Shown piece by piece: positions 25,065 through 34,667 of a DNA stretch of 64,000 nt. The translations under genes and the position numbers were made by a program. The stretch covers positions 62,001-126,000 of the forward strand of contig NZ_BMKE01000007.1 of assembly GCF_014643915.1 (NCBI RefSeq). Direction: 5' to 3'. Origin of the DNA: Oceanisphaera marina. GTDB lineage: Bacteria; Pseudomonadota; Gammaproteobacteria; Enterobacterales; Aeromonadaceae. Below the pieces are notes generated by a model. That model was not told where the DNA came from. It saw only the letters and a program-made list of their open reading frames with translations, and made no database searches. The first letter of the stretch is position 1. Each line of letters starts with the position of its first letter.

Positions 25065-27431
25065 TCAGTCGGCTATCAGGCATGATACCGACCCTTGTTC
25101 TTTGGCCACGCCTCTGGTGACCAGCAACTGTTCAAACTCTGCCAGCGGCATGGGCCGACCAAATAGATAGCCCTGAAAGTGCTCACATCCCAGCTGCAAC
25201 AGCGTGGCGTGCTGTTGTTCTGTTTCCACGCCTTCGGCAATCACTTCCAGCTGCAGGCTGCCCGCCAGTGCGCAAATGGCCCTGATAATGGCCGCGCTAC
25301 CGTCATTTTCTGGCAGCTCGCGAACAAAGGATTGATCGATTTTCAGCTGATCCAGCGGCAGTTTCTGCAAGTAGGCCAGTGACGAATAACCGGTACCAAA
25401 ATCATCAATCGAAAAGCGAATTCCCTGCTCTCTTAGCTCACGCATGCACGCGATGGCGGCCGACATATCATCGAGCAGCATGGTTTCGGTCAACTCCAGT
25501 TTCAGAAAACGCGGGTCGGCACCCGACTCCGACAAAAACTGCAGCAATGTCTCTATAAAATCCGGCTGATACAGCAACCGGGCACTAAGATTAACCGCCA
25601 GGCAGAGCGAAGCCGTAGCCGGCGCACCTTGCCACACAGCCAGTTGCGCACTGGCCTGGCGTAACATTTGCAAATCAATCTGCTCAATCAGCTCCGCTTG
25701 TTCGGCCACTTCAATAAAGTACCCTGGCGCAAGCAAACCTCGCTCTGGGTGCTGCCAGCGAGCCAGCACTTCTGCTCCCGTCAACTGGCCAGCAGCGTTC
25801 AGTTGCGGCTGTAAATACGGGATAAACTCCACACCCTGCAGGCCGCGTCGAATATCTTCTTCCAGCTGCAACCGGGTGCTCACCGCCTCCTGCATGGTGG
25901 GATCAAAGAAGCGTATGCTCTGCCTGCCCGACGCCTTGGCCTGATGCATGGCAATCTCTGCATGCTGTATCTGTTCATCGGCTGGGGAAGCCGTATTTTT
26001 AAACAAGCTAATGCCAATGCTGGCGCCACAATACAGCTCAAGCTCTGCTATCTGGTAGGGTTTGGCCAATAGCTCCTTCATTCGCATGGCATATTGCTCG
26101 GCCCGGGCGGCGGCATTCTGGTGAGTCATGCTGAGGTTTTCAATCAAAATCACAAATTCGTCGGCGCCCAAACGCGCCATGGTATTGCTGGAGTACAAGG
26201 CGTCACCCAGGCGAGTCGCAACCTGGCACAGCACCTGATCACCCGTCTGATGACCATGCAGATCGTTGATGCTTTTAAAACTGTCCAAATCAAGAAATAG
26301 CAAGGCGGCATAACGTCCGCTACGGGCAGACAAATCCATGGCGTGTTGCAGCCTGTCAAGCAACAAACTGCGGTTGGGCAGGCCGGTTAATGCATCAAAA
26401 AAAGCCAGGTCACGAATGCGTGCCTCGGCAGCCTTGCGCTCGGTAATATCTTCCATGGATGAAACATAGTGGGTGATATGACCCTTGGGATTACGCACCA
26501 CGCTGATCGATAACCACTCGGGGTAGATTTCGCCATTTTTGCGCCGGTTCCAGATTTCTCCCTGCCAGCGACCCTGCGCCAGCAGCTGTTGCTGTATCTC
26601 GTCATAGAAAGCATCAGCATGGCGCCCGGATCTGAGCAAACGAGTGTGTTCACCCACGACTTCGTCGGCATCGTAACCGGTGATGGCGCTGAAAGTTTGG
26701 TTAACTCTTAAAATACAGCTGTTTTCATCAGCAACCAGCAGCCCCTGGCGGACTTCAAAGGCGGTGGCGGCGATGCGCAACTCCCGCTCGTCACGGCTGC
26801 GCCGTTTAATATCCTCAAGCATCCAGCCAAGGCAAACGGTGGTCAGCGGCATCACCAACAGCATGGGCACGCCAGCTTGCAAGGCTATTGCAGTACTGCT
26901 GGCTGTTGGCAGCAGCATAAAATGCACTAATAATGCCGCATGTACTAACACACCGAAACAAAACAGTGCCAGCAAGCCGTTACCCACCTTGCCGCGCTGA
27001 TAAAAATAGCGGTAACTCAGCCCAAATAACACAGACAGAACAATCACCACCAGTCCCCCGCCCATGCCGGCGCCCCCCAGCCAGATGCGATAACCACCGC
27101 CAAGCACTGCCGCAATGGCAGCCACCAAGGGGCCGCCAACAAACGCGGCTATGCTCAGTACTACACTGCGGGCATCAAACACCCAGCCATTTTCGAGTTC
27201 GATGGCGATCATCATGCCAATGATGCAAGTCATACCGAATAAAGAACCGGTAATCAGCTTGCCGGTATGGTCATTGCGATTCCAGCAACGGACATTCAGT
27301 GTCATCAGCCAGCATAGCGCCAATAACAAGGCGGAGTGTTCCACAAAATGGATAATCAAAAGCAAGCGTCCCCGAGTCCTGAACAATACGGTATACAACA
27401 ATAGGTAACAAAACAGATAATGGCCGAGCAT
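25065..27431 (-). CDS. Membrane 5TMR-PAS-GGDEF-EAL cyclic-di-GMP protein
   Basis: 788 residues from the longest start; the true N-terminus is uncertain because no ribosome site is seen. Layout: 5TM (LytS/YhcK-type 5TMR) region to about 205 with DARSVVLSIAAFVGGPLVAA; PAS (about 220-335); GGDEF (345-505) whose signature is GADEF at 422-426, second Gly replaced by Ala; EAL (520-770) with EVL at 554-556 and catalytic residues N614, E646/E649, D676-D677 and K697 visible. No RxxD inhibitory site precedes GADEF. Likely a phosphodiesterase with a weak or regulatory GGDEF domain. Confidence 0.88.
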   Translation of the reverse strand: MLGHYLFCYLLLYTVLFRTRGRLLLIIHFVEHSALLLALCWLMTLNVRCWNRNDHTGKLITGSLFGMTCIIGMMIAIELENGWVFDARSVVLSIAAFVGGPLVAAIAAVLGGGYRIWLGGAGMGGGLVVIVLSVLFGLSYRYFYQRGKVGNGLLALFCFGVLVHAALLVHFMLLPTASSTAIALQAGVPMLLVMPLTTVCLGWMLEDIKRRSRDERELRIAATAFEVRQGLLVADENSCILRVNQTFSAITGYDADEVVGEHTRLLRSGRHADAFYDEIQQQLLAQGRWQGEIWNRRKNGEIYPEWLSISVVRNPKGHITHYVSSMEDITERKAAEARIRDLAFFDALTGLPNRSLLLDRLQHAMDLSARSGRYAALLFLDLDSFKSINDLHGHQTGDQVLCQVATRLGDALYSSNTMARLGADEFVILIENLSMTHQNAAARAEQYAMRMKELLAKPYQIAELELYCGASIGISLFKNTASPADEQIQHAEIAMHQAKASGRQSIRFFDPTMQEAVSTRLQLEEDIRRGLQGVEFIPYLQPQLNAAGQLTGAEVLARWQHPERGLLAPGYFIEVAEQAELIEQIDLQMLRQASAQLAVWQGAPATASLCLAVNLSARLLYQPDFIETLLQFLSESGADPRFLKLELTETMLLDDMSAAIACMRELREQGIRFSIDDFGTGYSSLAYLQKLPLDQLKIDQSFVRELPENDGSAAIIRAICALAGSLQLEVIAEGVETEQQHATLLQLGCEHFQGYLFGRPMPLAEFEQLLVTRGVAKEQGSVSCLIAD

Positions 27432-27948
27432 GAAAACATACTTGTCGCTGGTTTGGCTTGCTCTGGGTCAAGTTCAATTTAACATTTTCTTGTCACTCGA
27501 TTATTCGCCTGACCGGCATGGGTAGCCGCACGAAAAAAGACCTTAATGAATCTGCAAATATCCTGTAGCACAGTATTAAATTTTGCGGCTGCCTTTATGG
27601 CAGTCGTGACTCCCGCCCTCGGCCTGGCCAATGCGGTTGCCGCCCCCGCATTTGTAACATAAAAAATTGATTACTCAGCAATTAACCTGCCATAAAAGTG
27701 CATTACCATCTGTCACTGCATACCGAAAGCTACAGCAGATTGCTGACCAAAACAAAACGAAACCCGGCTGATAATGGAATTGCTTTATTACATTTATTAG
27801 CGGTTCATCATGTTATCGACACTCTGTTTACTTACCAAAGCAAATAGCCTTGAAGGTAACTTAAATTTCACTACACTAACATTTCGCCAACACGTTTGGC
27901 CCTGTGGTTGATGCAAACCTATTGGTAACAAATATAAGGAAATATGCT
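27432..27948. other. Intergenic region between divergent genes
   Basis: 517 bases between the cyclic-di-GMP gene and the TAXI transporter operon. Apart from promoters it holds a 38-codon open frame (27546-27662) listed separately. No repeat is seen. Confidence 0.4.
27546..27662 (+). CDS. Possible small exported peptide, 38 residues
   Basis: ATG 27546 to TAA. The peptide is hydrophobic and Ala-rich (FAAAFMAVVTPALGLANA), like a signal peptide with a cleavage site (GLANA or AVAA) and almost no mature part. The only ribosome-site-like sequence is AAAAAAGA. It may be chance, a leader peptide or a membrane microprotein. Confidence 0.2.
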   Translation: MNLQISCSTVLNFAAAFMAVVTPALGLANAVAAPAFVT

Positions 27949-28881
27949 ATGTCTCTTTGGTTGAAACGGGCCTTGCTTGCCGCCTCCTTCGCTGTCGCGC
28001 TACCTGTAACTGCCGCGAATTACACGATTGGCACCGGTAGCCAAAGCGGCACCTATTACCCACTGGGGGGCATGCTGGCCCAGACCTGGAGCCAAAACAT
28101 CGACAACTTTAATATGCGCGCCGAAGTCACCGCCGCCTCGGTAGAAAACATTATCAAGGTAGCCTCGGGTCAGCAGTTGGTCGGTATCGCCATGGGTGAC
28201 TCTGTACTGGCCGCCGCCAAAGGCGAAGCCCCTTTCAAACAGCCCATGGATATCTCGGTATTGTTCGCGCTCTACCCCAACGTAGTACAGTTTATGGTGC
28301 CCGCCGATTCCGACATACAGTCGGTCAGTGATTTGAAAGGTAAAAAAGTATCCGTTGGTGCGCCCGGCTCCGGCACCCGGGTGGGGTCGACCAATATCAT
28401 GAAAGCGCTGGGCATCAACGAAGGAGACTTCAAGGCACAGAGCCTGAACTACACCGCCACCACGGAAGCCTTGTCGAACGGGCAAATTGACGCGGGTGTC
28501 ATTATCGGCAGTGCCGGCGTGGGTGCCATTACCGAACTGGCTCTCACTCGCAATATTCGCATCCTCTCGTTCAGTGAAGATGAACTAAACAAAATCAATG
28601 CCGCCCTGCCAGCCTACTCCGGCATGGACATTCCCGCCGACACCTATAACAAGGTGCCCGCCTTTACCGCGCCTGTGGTGTGGAACGTACTGGTGGTCAA
28701 GAAAGATCTGGATCCCGCCCTGGCGAGCCAGATGATTGATACGGCGTTTGCCGACATGCCCAAGATTCAAAAGGTGATCTCCGATGCCAAAAACACCACG
28801 GTAGAAAACATGGATCGCTTGCAAGGCGTGCCACTGCACGAAAGTGCCCAGACTTATCTGGATAAGAACGCAGGCAACTAA
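27949..28881 (+). CDS. TAXI family TRAP transporter solute-binding protein
   Basis: 310 residues from ATG 27949, eight bases after ATAAGGA; an upstream in-frame ATG at 27904 would bury the signal peptide. Residues 1-23 are a Sec signal (LKRALLAASFAVALPVTAA). The mature start YTIGTGSQSGTYYPLGGMLA is the hallmark of the TAXI family, followed by KVSVGAPGSGTRVGSTNIM. TAXI proteins commonly bind glutamate, 2-oxoglutarate or related acids; the ligand here is not known. It pairs with the fused permease encoded immediately downstream. Confidence 0.93.
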   Translation: MSLWLKRALLAASFAVALPVTAANYTIGTGSQSGTYYPLGGMLAQTWSQNIDNFNMRAEVTAASVENIIKVASGQQLVGIAMGDSVLAAAKGEAPFKQPMDISVLFALYPNVVQFMVPADSDIQSVSDLKGKKVSVGAPGSGTRVGSTNIMKALGINEGDFKAQSLNYTATTEALSNGQIDAGVIIGSAGVGAITELALTRNIRILSFSEDELNKINAALPAYSGMDIPADTYNKVPAFTAPVVWNVLVVKKDLDPALASQMIDTAFADMPKIQKVISDAKNTTVENMDRLQGVPLHESAQTYLDKNAGN

Positions 28882-28886
28882 GCACG

Positions 28887-30788
28887 ATGCAACAGCCTTC
28901 CCTCAACCACGAACCCGCCCGTTTGGGCGGGTTCGACTATCTTATCGGCGCCATTGCGCTGGCCCTGACGCTTTTCCAGATCTGGCATGGCCTGGCGGCC
29001 GAACTCTCGGCGCCGGTTTTTCTGCCAACGCACCTGAGTTGGGTGCTGGTGCTGGTCTTTCTGGTCAATCCCACCTTTTCTCGTACCGCGCCCTCCTCTT
29101 TGTATCAGGCTGGACGGCTGCTGGACTTTGCCTTTGCCGCTATCAGTGCCTGGATTGGCTACCGGCTCGCTCATTTTGATTACGACGATTTAAGCTTCCT
29201 GTTTGATGGGCTGGGCACAGTCGATCTTTATGCCGGTGTGGCACTGATAGTGCTACTGCTGGAAGCGACCCGTCGTACCGTCGGTTGGGTGATGAGTGGC
29301 ATTGCCATTCTGTTTTTAGCCTATGCCATGCTGGGCAATGCTTTGCCCGATGACTTCGCCAGCAAAGGATTTGATTTACAGGAAATTATTAGATTCCATA
29401 TTTTTTCTACCAATGGCGTGTTTGGTGCGCCACTGGCGATCTCTGCCGGGGTGGTGTTTGTGTTCGTGTTGTTTGGCGCCTTGCTGCAAGTAACGGGCGC
29501 CGGCCAGTTTTTTATCGACTGCGCCTTTGCCATTGCCGGCCGCTATCGCGGTGGCCCCGCGAAAGCCTCGGTACTGGCCTCGGCGGCACTGGGATCCATT
29601 TCTGGCTCTGCCATTGCCAATACGGTGACCACGGGGGCGCTCACCATTCCCATGATGAAAAAGCTGGGCTACAAGCCAGAGCAAGCCGCCGGTATTGAAG
29701 CGGCGGCCTCTACCGGTGGGCAGATTATGCCTCCCGTGATGGGCGCCGGTGCCTTCGTCATGGCTCAGTTTACCGGCCTGCCCTATGCCGAAATACTGCT
29801 GGTCTCTATCGCGCCCGCCATTCTCTACTTCTTCTGTACCCTGCTCTATGTGCATTTAATGGCCTGCAAACTGGGCCTGAAAGGCATGGATAATGTGCAA
29901 AAAGTCGCTGTGGTGGTCAAACAAGGCTGGCACTACCTGTTGCCGCTGGTGATGATCACCGTACTGCTGCTGATGAGCTACTCGCCGGTGCTGGTTGGCC
30001 TGGCGGGCTGTTTGGCGATTGTAGTGGCCGCCTTTAGCCGCCGCAAAACCTGGGTGCCGTTTTCAGCCATACTGGCCGGGTTGCGTGACGGCGCGCTGAT
30101 GATACTGCCGATCAGTGCCGCCTGTGCCACCGCCGGTATTGTAGTGGGTGTGGTGGGGCAAACCGGTATTGGTCTGCAGTTTACCCAGGCGCTGCTAGCG
30201 CTATCCGGTGGCTACCTGTGGGGGGCGTTCATTCTGATTGCTCTGGCCGCCGTGGTGCTCGGCATGGGCCTGCCGGTGACGGCCGCCTATATAGTGCTGT
30301 CGGTGATGGCCGTGCCCGCGCTCAACGAATTCGGTTTGCCGGTGCTCACCGCACACCTGATCGTGTTCTGGCTGTCGCAAACCTCGAACGTGACTCCCCC
30401 TATCGCCCTGGCCGCCTTTGCCGGAGCGGGCATTGCCGGTGCTTCCCCCATGAAGTCGGCGGTGCAGGCATTCAAGCTCGCTTTCGGCTTTTTCATTATT
30501 CCGCTGATGATGGCGTATTCCGGACTGTTGTGGCAGGAAGACGACACTGCGTTTCGGTTTGTGGTGGCGATACTGGCCACGCTGGGGCTGATCATCGCCT
30601 TTGCCTGCGGTGTGGAGGGCCGATTATTCAACCGCCTGGCCCTGCTGCCTCGAGGACTGCTGCTGATCATCGCCGCCCTGATGCTGGTCGAAGACCCTGT
30701 GGTCAGGCTCAGTGCCTTGGGCGCTCTGGGTTTGATCGCCCTGTGGGACGGGAAAAAAGACAACTCGCTGGTAAACAGCCAGAGCTGA
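28887..30788 (+). CDS. TRAP transporter fused permease (DctQM-type, TAXI system)
   Basis: 633 residues with about 16 hydrophobic segments. The N-terminal four-helix DctQ-like part (to about 170) is fused to a DctM domain, as is usual with TAXI systems. Family stretches include GSISGSAIANTVTTGALTIP, GGQIMPPVMGAGAFVMAQFT, GMGLPVTAAYIVLSVMAVPA and SQTSNVTPPIALAAFAGAGI. It starts five bases after the binding-protein stop, forming a complete two-gene importer. A strong terminator follows. Confidence 0.93.
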   Translation: MQQPSLNHEPARLGGFDYLIGAIALALTLFQIWHGLAAELSAPVFLPTHLSWVLVLVFLVNPTFSRTAPSSLYQAGRLLDFAFAAISAWIGYRLAHFDYDDLSFLFDGLGTVDLYAGVALIVLLLEATRRTVGWVMSGIAILFLAYAMLGNALPDDFASKGFDLQEIIRFHIFSTNGVFGAPLAISAGVVFVFVLFGALLQVTGAGQFFIDCAFAIAGRYRGGPAKASVLASAALGSISGSAIANTVTTGALTIPMMKKLGYKPEQAAGIEAAASTGGQIMPPVMGAGAFVMAQFTGLPYAEILLVSIAPAILYFFCTLLYVHLMACKLGLKGMDNVQKVAVVVKQGWHYLLPLVMITVLLLMSYSPVLVGLAGCLAIVVAAFSRRKTWVPFSAILAGLRDGALMILPISAACATAGIVVGVVGQTGIGLQFTQALLALSGGYLWGAFILIALAAVVLGMGLPVTAAYIVLSVMAVPALNEFGLPVLTAHLIVFWLSQTSNVTPPIALAAFAGAGIAGASPMKSAVQAFKLAFGFFIIPLMMAYSGLLWQEDDTAFRFVVAILATLGLIIAFACGVEGRLFNRLALLPRGLLLIIAALMLVEDPVVRLSALGALGLIALWDGKKDNSLVNSQS

Positions 30789-30806
30789 ATAAGCAACACC
30801 TCAAGC

Positions 30807-30836
30807 ATACCGGGCTCAGTGCCCGGTATTTTTTTG
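30807..30836 (+). terminator. Intrinsic terminator of the TAXI operon
   Basis: Stem ATACCGGGC / GCCCGGTAT, loop TCAGT, followed by a run of T residues. Confidence 0.9.
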
Positions 30837-30872
30837 CCTGCGGTATGATGCAATCAGCAGCGCACTGCTGGA

Positions 30873-31607
30873 TTAACGGGAAAATTGCGCATAAATCGGG
30901 TTGTGATCCGACACTGTAGGAGTGTTGATGGCGATGGCCGAGCGCAGCGTTAAATCCCGGTAGAAGATAAAGTCCAGGGGCTGACGGCGATAGGTTTTGA
31001 TGTATTTTGCGTCTTCCATCACGGCTTTTTTCAGACCCATGGCACGGCAAAATTGCGCCAGATACAGGCGGCGAGAACGGCTCCACACATTAAAGTCCCC
31101 CGCCACAATCAAGGGCCCCCGATGCTGAAGCAACACCTGGCGCAATATCGCAATCTCCTGGTTAAACTGGCCGTGACGCACAAAGTTGATGGCGTGAATA
31201 TTGGCCACCAACAAGGTGTCACCGCCCTGTAGCGGATGATGGGTAATCACCTGACTTTTGTGGGTGGCAAACCTCAGCTCCCGTCCCTGACTCAATACGG
31301 TGGTGATATCATCGAAGGCACACTGGCCGGCGGTGAGTACACCAAATAAATGGGAGGGGGTTTGAATATTGGGCGATACCGCATAGGACCAGCCGTCCAG
31401 CTGCAATCGCTGGCTGAGCGCAAGCTTGGCTTCTTGCAGCAACAACAGCCGGGTGGGAAATTGCGCCAGCAGCTGAGTCAGACACAGCTGAAATTCCGGG
31501 CTCAGCGTCAACTTCTGGGTGTTCCAGCACATGATGCCCAGCTCGTCGTCATCCAGGTGCTGATGCTGATGGACCAACTGATGAGGCGCCACTCGAGGAC
31601 GAAGCAT
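30873..31607 (-). CDS. Endonuclease/exonuclease/phosphatase (EEP) superfamily protein
   Basis: 244 residues. The EEP catalytic motifs appear in order: MCWNTQK, LLLLQEAK (metal-binding Glu), VANIHAINF, AGDFNVWS (Asp/Asn pair), LDFIFYRDL and VSDHNPI (catalytic Asp-His). These are the residues of the DNase I/Mg-dependent phosphodiesterase fold. No signal peptide is seen, so it is probably cytosolic. The substrate could be DNA, RNA, lipid or a small phosphate ester. It is convergent with the TAXI operon. Confidence 0.88.
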   Translation of the reverse strand: MLRPRVAPHQLVHQHQHLDDDELGIMCWNTQKLTLSPEFQLCLTQLLAQFPTRLLLLQEAKLALSQRLQLDGWSYAVSPNIQTPSHLFGVLTAGQCAFDDITTVLSQGRELRFATHKSQVITHHPLQGGDTLLVANIHAINFVRHGQFNQEIAILRQVLLQHRGPLIVAGDFNVWSRSRRLYLAQFCRAMGLKKAVMEDAKYIKTYRRQPLDFIFYRDLTLRSAIAINTPTVSDHNPIYAQFSR

Positions 31608-31779
31608 AAAGTATCCTGCCAGACAATGAAGTTGAGATTATCTTAGCAGAAGCACCCACAAACTTTCTTACTGCTTTTGGCTATAAAAACACCCTTTACT
31701 GCCGCTTTTTCATTCTATTTTAATTGTTAGTGCTCTTTGTGTATAATTGGTGCGTTCATACATTGAACAAAGTGAATTG

Positions 31780-33357
31780 ATGAAATCTTCTGACCCCCGA
31801 ACGACCGACAAGCGTCTCGTGGCCAGCCTCAGTGGCGGCTTCCTCCTCCTCTTCGTACTACTCGCCCTGTTCGACCTTCAACAAATGACCCAATGGATCA
31901 ACCTCAGTTTTGCCTGGGTGCTCGATATATTTGGTCCTTTGTGGCAGGTTTGGATGCTGGCGAACCTGGTGATCGCTCTGGTACTGGGCTTTACCCGCTA
32001 CGGTGATATCCGCCTGGGGGGACATGTCAGCCCCGAGAGTTCCACCTTTCGCTGGCTGGCCGTCATTATGTGTACCCTGCTGGCCGGGGGTGGCGTTTTT
32101 TGGTCCGCCGCCGAACCCATGTACCACTATTTGAGTACGCCTCCGGTATTTGAAGAAGCGCCTGCGGGTATCTCTGCCATTTCTGCCGGCCTGGCGCAAA
32201 GCTTCATGCACTGGGGCTTTATGGCCTGGGCTGCATTGGGAACCTTATCGGCCTTGGTGGTAGTGCACGCGCACTACGACAGAGGCATGGCCATGCGCCC
32301 ACGTACCCTGCTGTATCCTATTTTAGGTAAAAAAATAGAAAACCATTGGTTGGGTACCGTGGCCGACGCAGTGTCGATTATTGCCGTTGCGGCCGGCACC
32401 ATAGGCCCGATTGGCTTCTTGGCCACCCAGCTGGGCTTCAGCTTTGAAGCGCTGCTGGGCTGGGAAAACAACTACATGCTGCAGTTAGCCATTCTGGGCG
32501 GCCTGGTATTGATATACACAGTCTCGGCGTCTACCGGCATTAACAAAGGCATTCAGTGGTTATCCAGCGCTAACGTGGTATTGGCTCTGGTCTTGCTGGT
32601 TATTATATTGCTGTTCGGCCCGGGCGGATTCATTATTGACTCTTTCCTCAATGCCATGGGCCTTTACCTGCAAGACTTCATGCCCATGGCGCTCACTCGT
32701 CACAATGACGAATGGATGGGTTGGTGGACCTTGTTCTTCTGGGGCTGGTTTATTGGCTATGGCCCCATGATGGCGCTGTTTATTGCCCGTATTTCTCGTG
32801 GACGTACGCTGCGTGAGCTGGTGGTTGCGGTAGCCATTATGGCTCCCCTGGTTACCAACTTCTGGTTTGCCGCCCTGGGCGGCGCCGGCATCTTCTATGA
32901 AGAAAGCATGGCGGGGGTGATCTCCGAGCCGCTGGCCGCCGGTGGTTTGCCAGCCGCCCTGTTGGGTGTGACACAGCAACTGCCGTTTGCCGAGTTTATG
33001 GTACCGGCCTTTCTGGTGCTGACCGTGGTCTTTGTGGCCACCACGGGTGACTCCATGGCCTACGCCATTGCCATGGCCATTAGTGGTGACCGTACCCCGC
33101 GTACCCGCGACCGTATTTTCTGGGCCCTGACCATGGGCCTGGTGGCTGCCGTCTTGCTGCGCATGGGAGAAGGCGGTATCAGCGCCCTGCAATCCTTTAT
33201 CGTGATCACGGCCGCACCTGTATCTTTGCTGTTGTTGCCCGTGTTGTGGACTGGCCCCAAAGTCGCTCACATCATGGCCTATGAGCAAGGGATTGTGCCG
33301 CACAAAGAACGTCATGAAGAGCGAGAAGATCCCGCGAGTGACGCCAAGCTACCATAA
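31780..33357 (+). CDS. BCCT family betaine/choline/carnitine-type transporter
   Basis: 525 residues from ATG 31780; an upstream TTG at 31747 is less likely because it overlaps the TATAAT at 31742. Twelve hydrophobic segments. The BCCT core is present: GGGVFWSAAEPMYHYLSTPP, FMHWGFMAWAALGTL, and WTLFFWGWFIGYGPMMALFI followed by ARISRGRTLRE. BCCT carriers take up betaine, choline, carnitine or DMSP, often for osmoprotection; the substrate here is not determinable. A short charged cytosolic tail (KERHEEREDP) could be a regulatory end. Confidence 0.92.
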   Translation: MKSSDPRTTDKRLVASLSGGFLLLFVLLALFDLQQMTQWINLSFAWVLDIFGPLWQVWMLANLVIALVLGFTRYGDIRLGGHVSPESSTFRWLAVIMCTLLAGGGVFWSAAEPMYHYLSTPPVFEEAPAGISAISAGLAQSFMHWGFMAWAALGTLSALVVVHAHYDRGMAMRPRTLLYPILGKKIENHWLGTVADAVSIIAVAAGTIGPIGFLATQLGFSFEALLGWENNYMLQLAILGGLVLIYTVSASTGINKGIQWLSSANVVLALVLLVIILLFGPGGFIIDSFLNAMGLYLQDFMPMALTRHNDEWMGWWTLFFWGWFIGYGPMMALFIARISRGRTLRELVVAVAIMAPLVTNFWFAALGGAGIFYEESMAGVISEPLAAGGLPAALLGVTQQLPFAEFMVPAFLVLTVVFVATTGDSMAYAIAMAISGDRTPRTRDRIFWALTMGLVAAVLLRMGEGGISALQSFIVITAAPVSLLLLPVLWTGPKVAHIMAYEQGIVPHKERHEEREDPASDAKLP

Positions 33358-33402
33358 GCAGTGCAAGCGACTGCTTAACACGGCTATCTAGCACATAACA
33401 TT

Positions 33403-33436
33403 AACGCCGAGGCCTAATCGCTTCGGCGTTTTTTTA
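33403..33436 (+). terminator. Intrinsic terminator of the BCCT gene
   Basis: Stem AACGCCGA / TCGGCGTT with a 12-base loop and a seven-T tail. Confidence 0.85.
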
Positions 33437-33581
33437 TCGGTTAGCCTCTCGAATCGGCCGTATTCATCGCCATGATCAGCAGGCAGAGGCAAACCGGGGT
33501 GGCTTTCACAACCCACTCTGTTTTATCTTGTCTGCTGCTATGACTTATTTACCTTCTTTTCAATACAACCGGAGTACACGC

Positions 33582-33983
33582 ATGTCTTGGACTTTAGTAC
33601 AGCTGCATGAATTACTTTCTCATTGTGAAGGCTGGCAGTGCACCCTGGAAAATGACTCTTTACTGCTGACCAATCCCGATGGACTGGAAGCCTACCTGGC
33701 CGTGGCCGGCGAGCAGATTATTGTGGAGACCCTGTTGTTTCCCGCTACCCAGGTCGCCGATACCGCGGGCTTGAACGACACCATATTGCGTACCCATCAG
33801 TTGTTTCCGCTGACCACGGTCGGCATCAGCCATATTGACGACACCGATTACTACATCGCCTTTGGCTCTTTGGCGTCGGGCTCTAAAAAGGAAAGCGTGA
33901 TCATCGAAATAGACACCCTGTTCCGCAACACCGAAGCCTTTCTCGATTTATATCAGGATTACCTGCAAGGAGTAGAAGTATGA
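33582..33983 (+). CDS. yjfI: YjfI family protein (DUF2170)
   Basis: 133 residues from ATG 33582, seven bases after GGAG; the in-frame start at 33528 lacks such a site. The protein resembles DUF2170: WTLVQLHELLSHCEGW, LTNPDGLEAYLAVAGEQIIV, and IAFGSLASGSKKESVIIEID. It is first of six genes arranged as in the E. coli yjfIJKLMC operon and overlaps the PspA-like gene by ATGA. Small soluble protein; its role in the membrane-stress-type operon is unknown. Confidence 0.85.
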   Translation: MSWTLVQLHELLSHCEGWQCTLENDSLLLTNPDGLEAYLAVAGEQIIVETLLFPATQVADTAGLNDTILRTHQLFPLTTVGISHIDDTDYYIAFGSLASGSKKESVIIEIDTLFRNTEAFLDLYQDYLQGVEV

Positions 33984-34666
33984 GTGTATGGAAAAAGCTG
34001 GTCACCGCCATCAAGGGTGGCGCCAATGAAGCCGCCGAATCCGTTGCCGACAGCCAGGCGCTGCGTATTCTGGAACAGGAAATTCGCGAAGCGAAGCAGG
34101 AGCTGCGTCGTTCCGATGACGCCCTGACCAGCATTATGGCCAAACGTAAACTGGCCCAGCAAAAGGTGACCGCCATCGCCGACAGCGTGGCCGAATACGA
34201 GGCCCACGCCCGTGCCGCCATGAGCAAAGACAACAAGGATCTGGCGCTGGAATGCGCCCAGCGCGTGGCCGAGCTGAAAAACGAGCAAGACGGCGAGCAA
34301 AGCTATGTTGACCAGTTCACCGGCTCGGAACAAAGCCTGAAAAACAACATCAGTGCCGCCAAGAGCCGTTTGCGCCAGCTGGAGCAACAACTGGATGTGG
34401 TCAAGGCCACCGACAGCGTGCAAAAAGCGCAAGCCGCCGTGTCCTCTCGCCACAGCGGCGCCAACACCAAGATGAAAACCGCGGTCGAATCGCTGGATCG
34501 CATCAAGCAGAAACAAACCCAGCGTCAGGCCGAACTGGACGTGGCCGCAGAGCGTGCCGCCAGCGAAAGCGGCGATGCCCTGGAGCAGAAGCTGAAATCT
34601 GCCGGCATTACCGGCAGCCAGTCTGCGGGTGCCGAAGATGAACTGGCCCGTATATTGGGTAAATAA
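33980..34666 (+). CDS. yjfJ: PspA/IM30 family protein (YjfJ)
   Basis: 228 residues, almost all coiled-coil helix, as expected for PspA/IM30/ESCRT-III-like proteins. The start MSVWKKLVTAIKGGANEAAE is an amphipathic membrane-binding helix; the long helices carry AKRKLAQQKVTAIADSVAEY and QKAQAAVSSRHSGANTKMKT. PspA proteins assemble on damaged inner membranes. The gene is translationally coupled to yjfI and followed by yjfK after one base. Confidence 0.9.
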   Translation: MSVWKKLVTAIKGGANEAAESVADSQALRILEQEIREAKQELRRSDDALTSIMAKRKLAQQKVTAIADSVAEYEAHARAAMSKDNKDLALECAQRVAELKNEQDGEQSYVDQFTGSEQSLKNNISAAKSRLRQLEQQLDVVKATDSVQKAQAAVSSRHSGANTKMKTAVESLDRIKQKQTQRQAELDVAAERAASESGDALEQKLKSAGITGSQSAGAEDELARILGK

Positions 34667-34667
34667 C

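Noticed and set aside
31724-31747. TTGTTA and TATAAT as promoter of the BCCT gene
   Set aside because: The TATAAT is convincing but TTGTTA is only 12 bases away, too close for a -35; no better -35 is obvious, so no promoter was listed.
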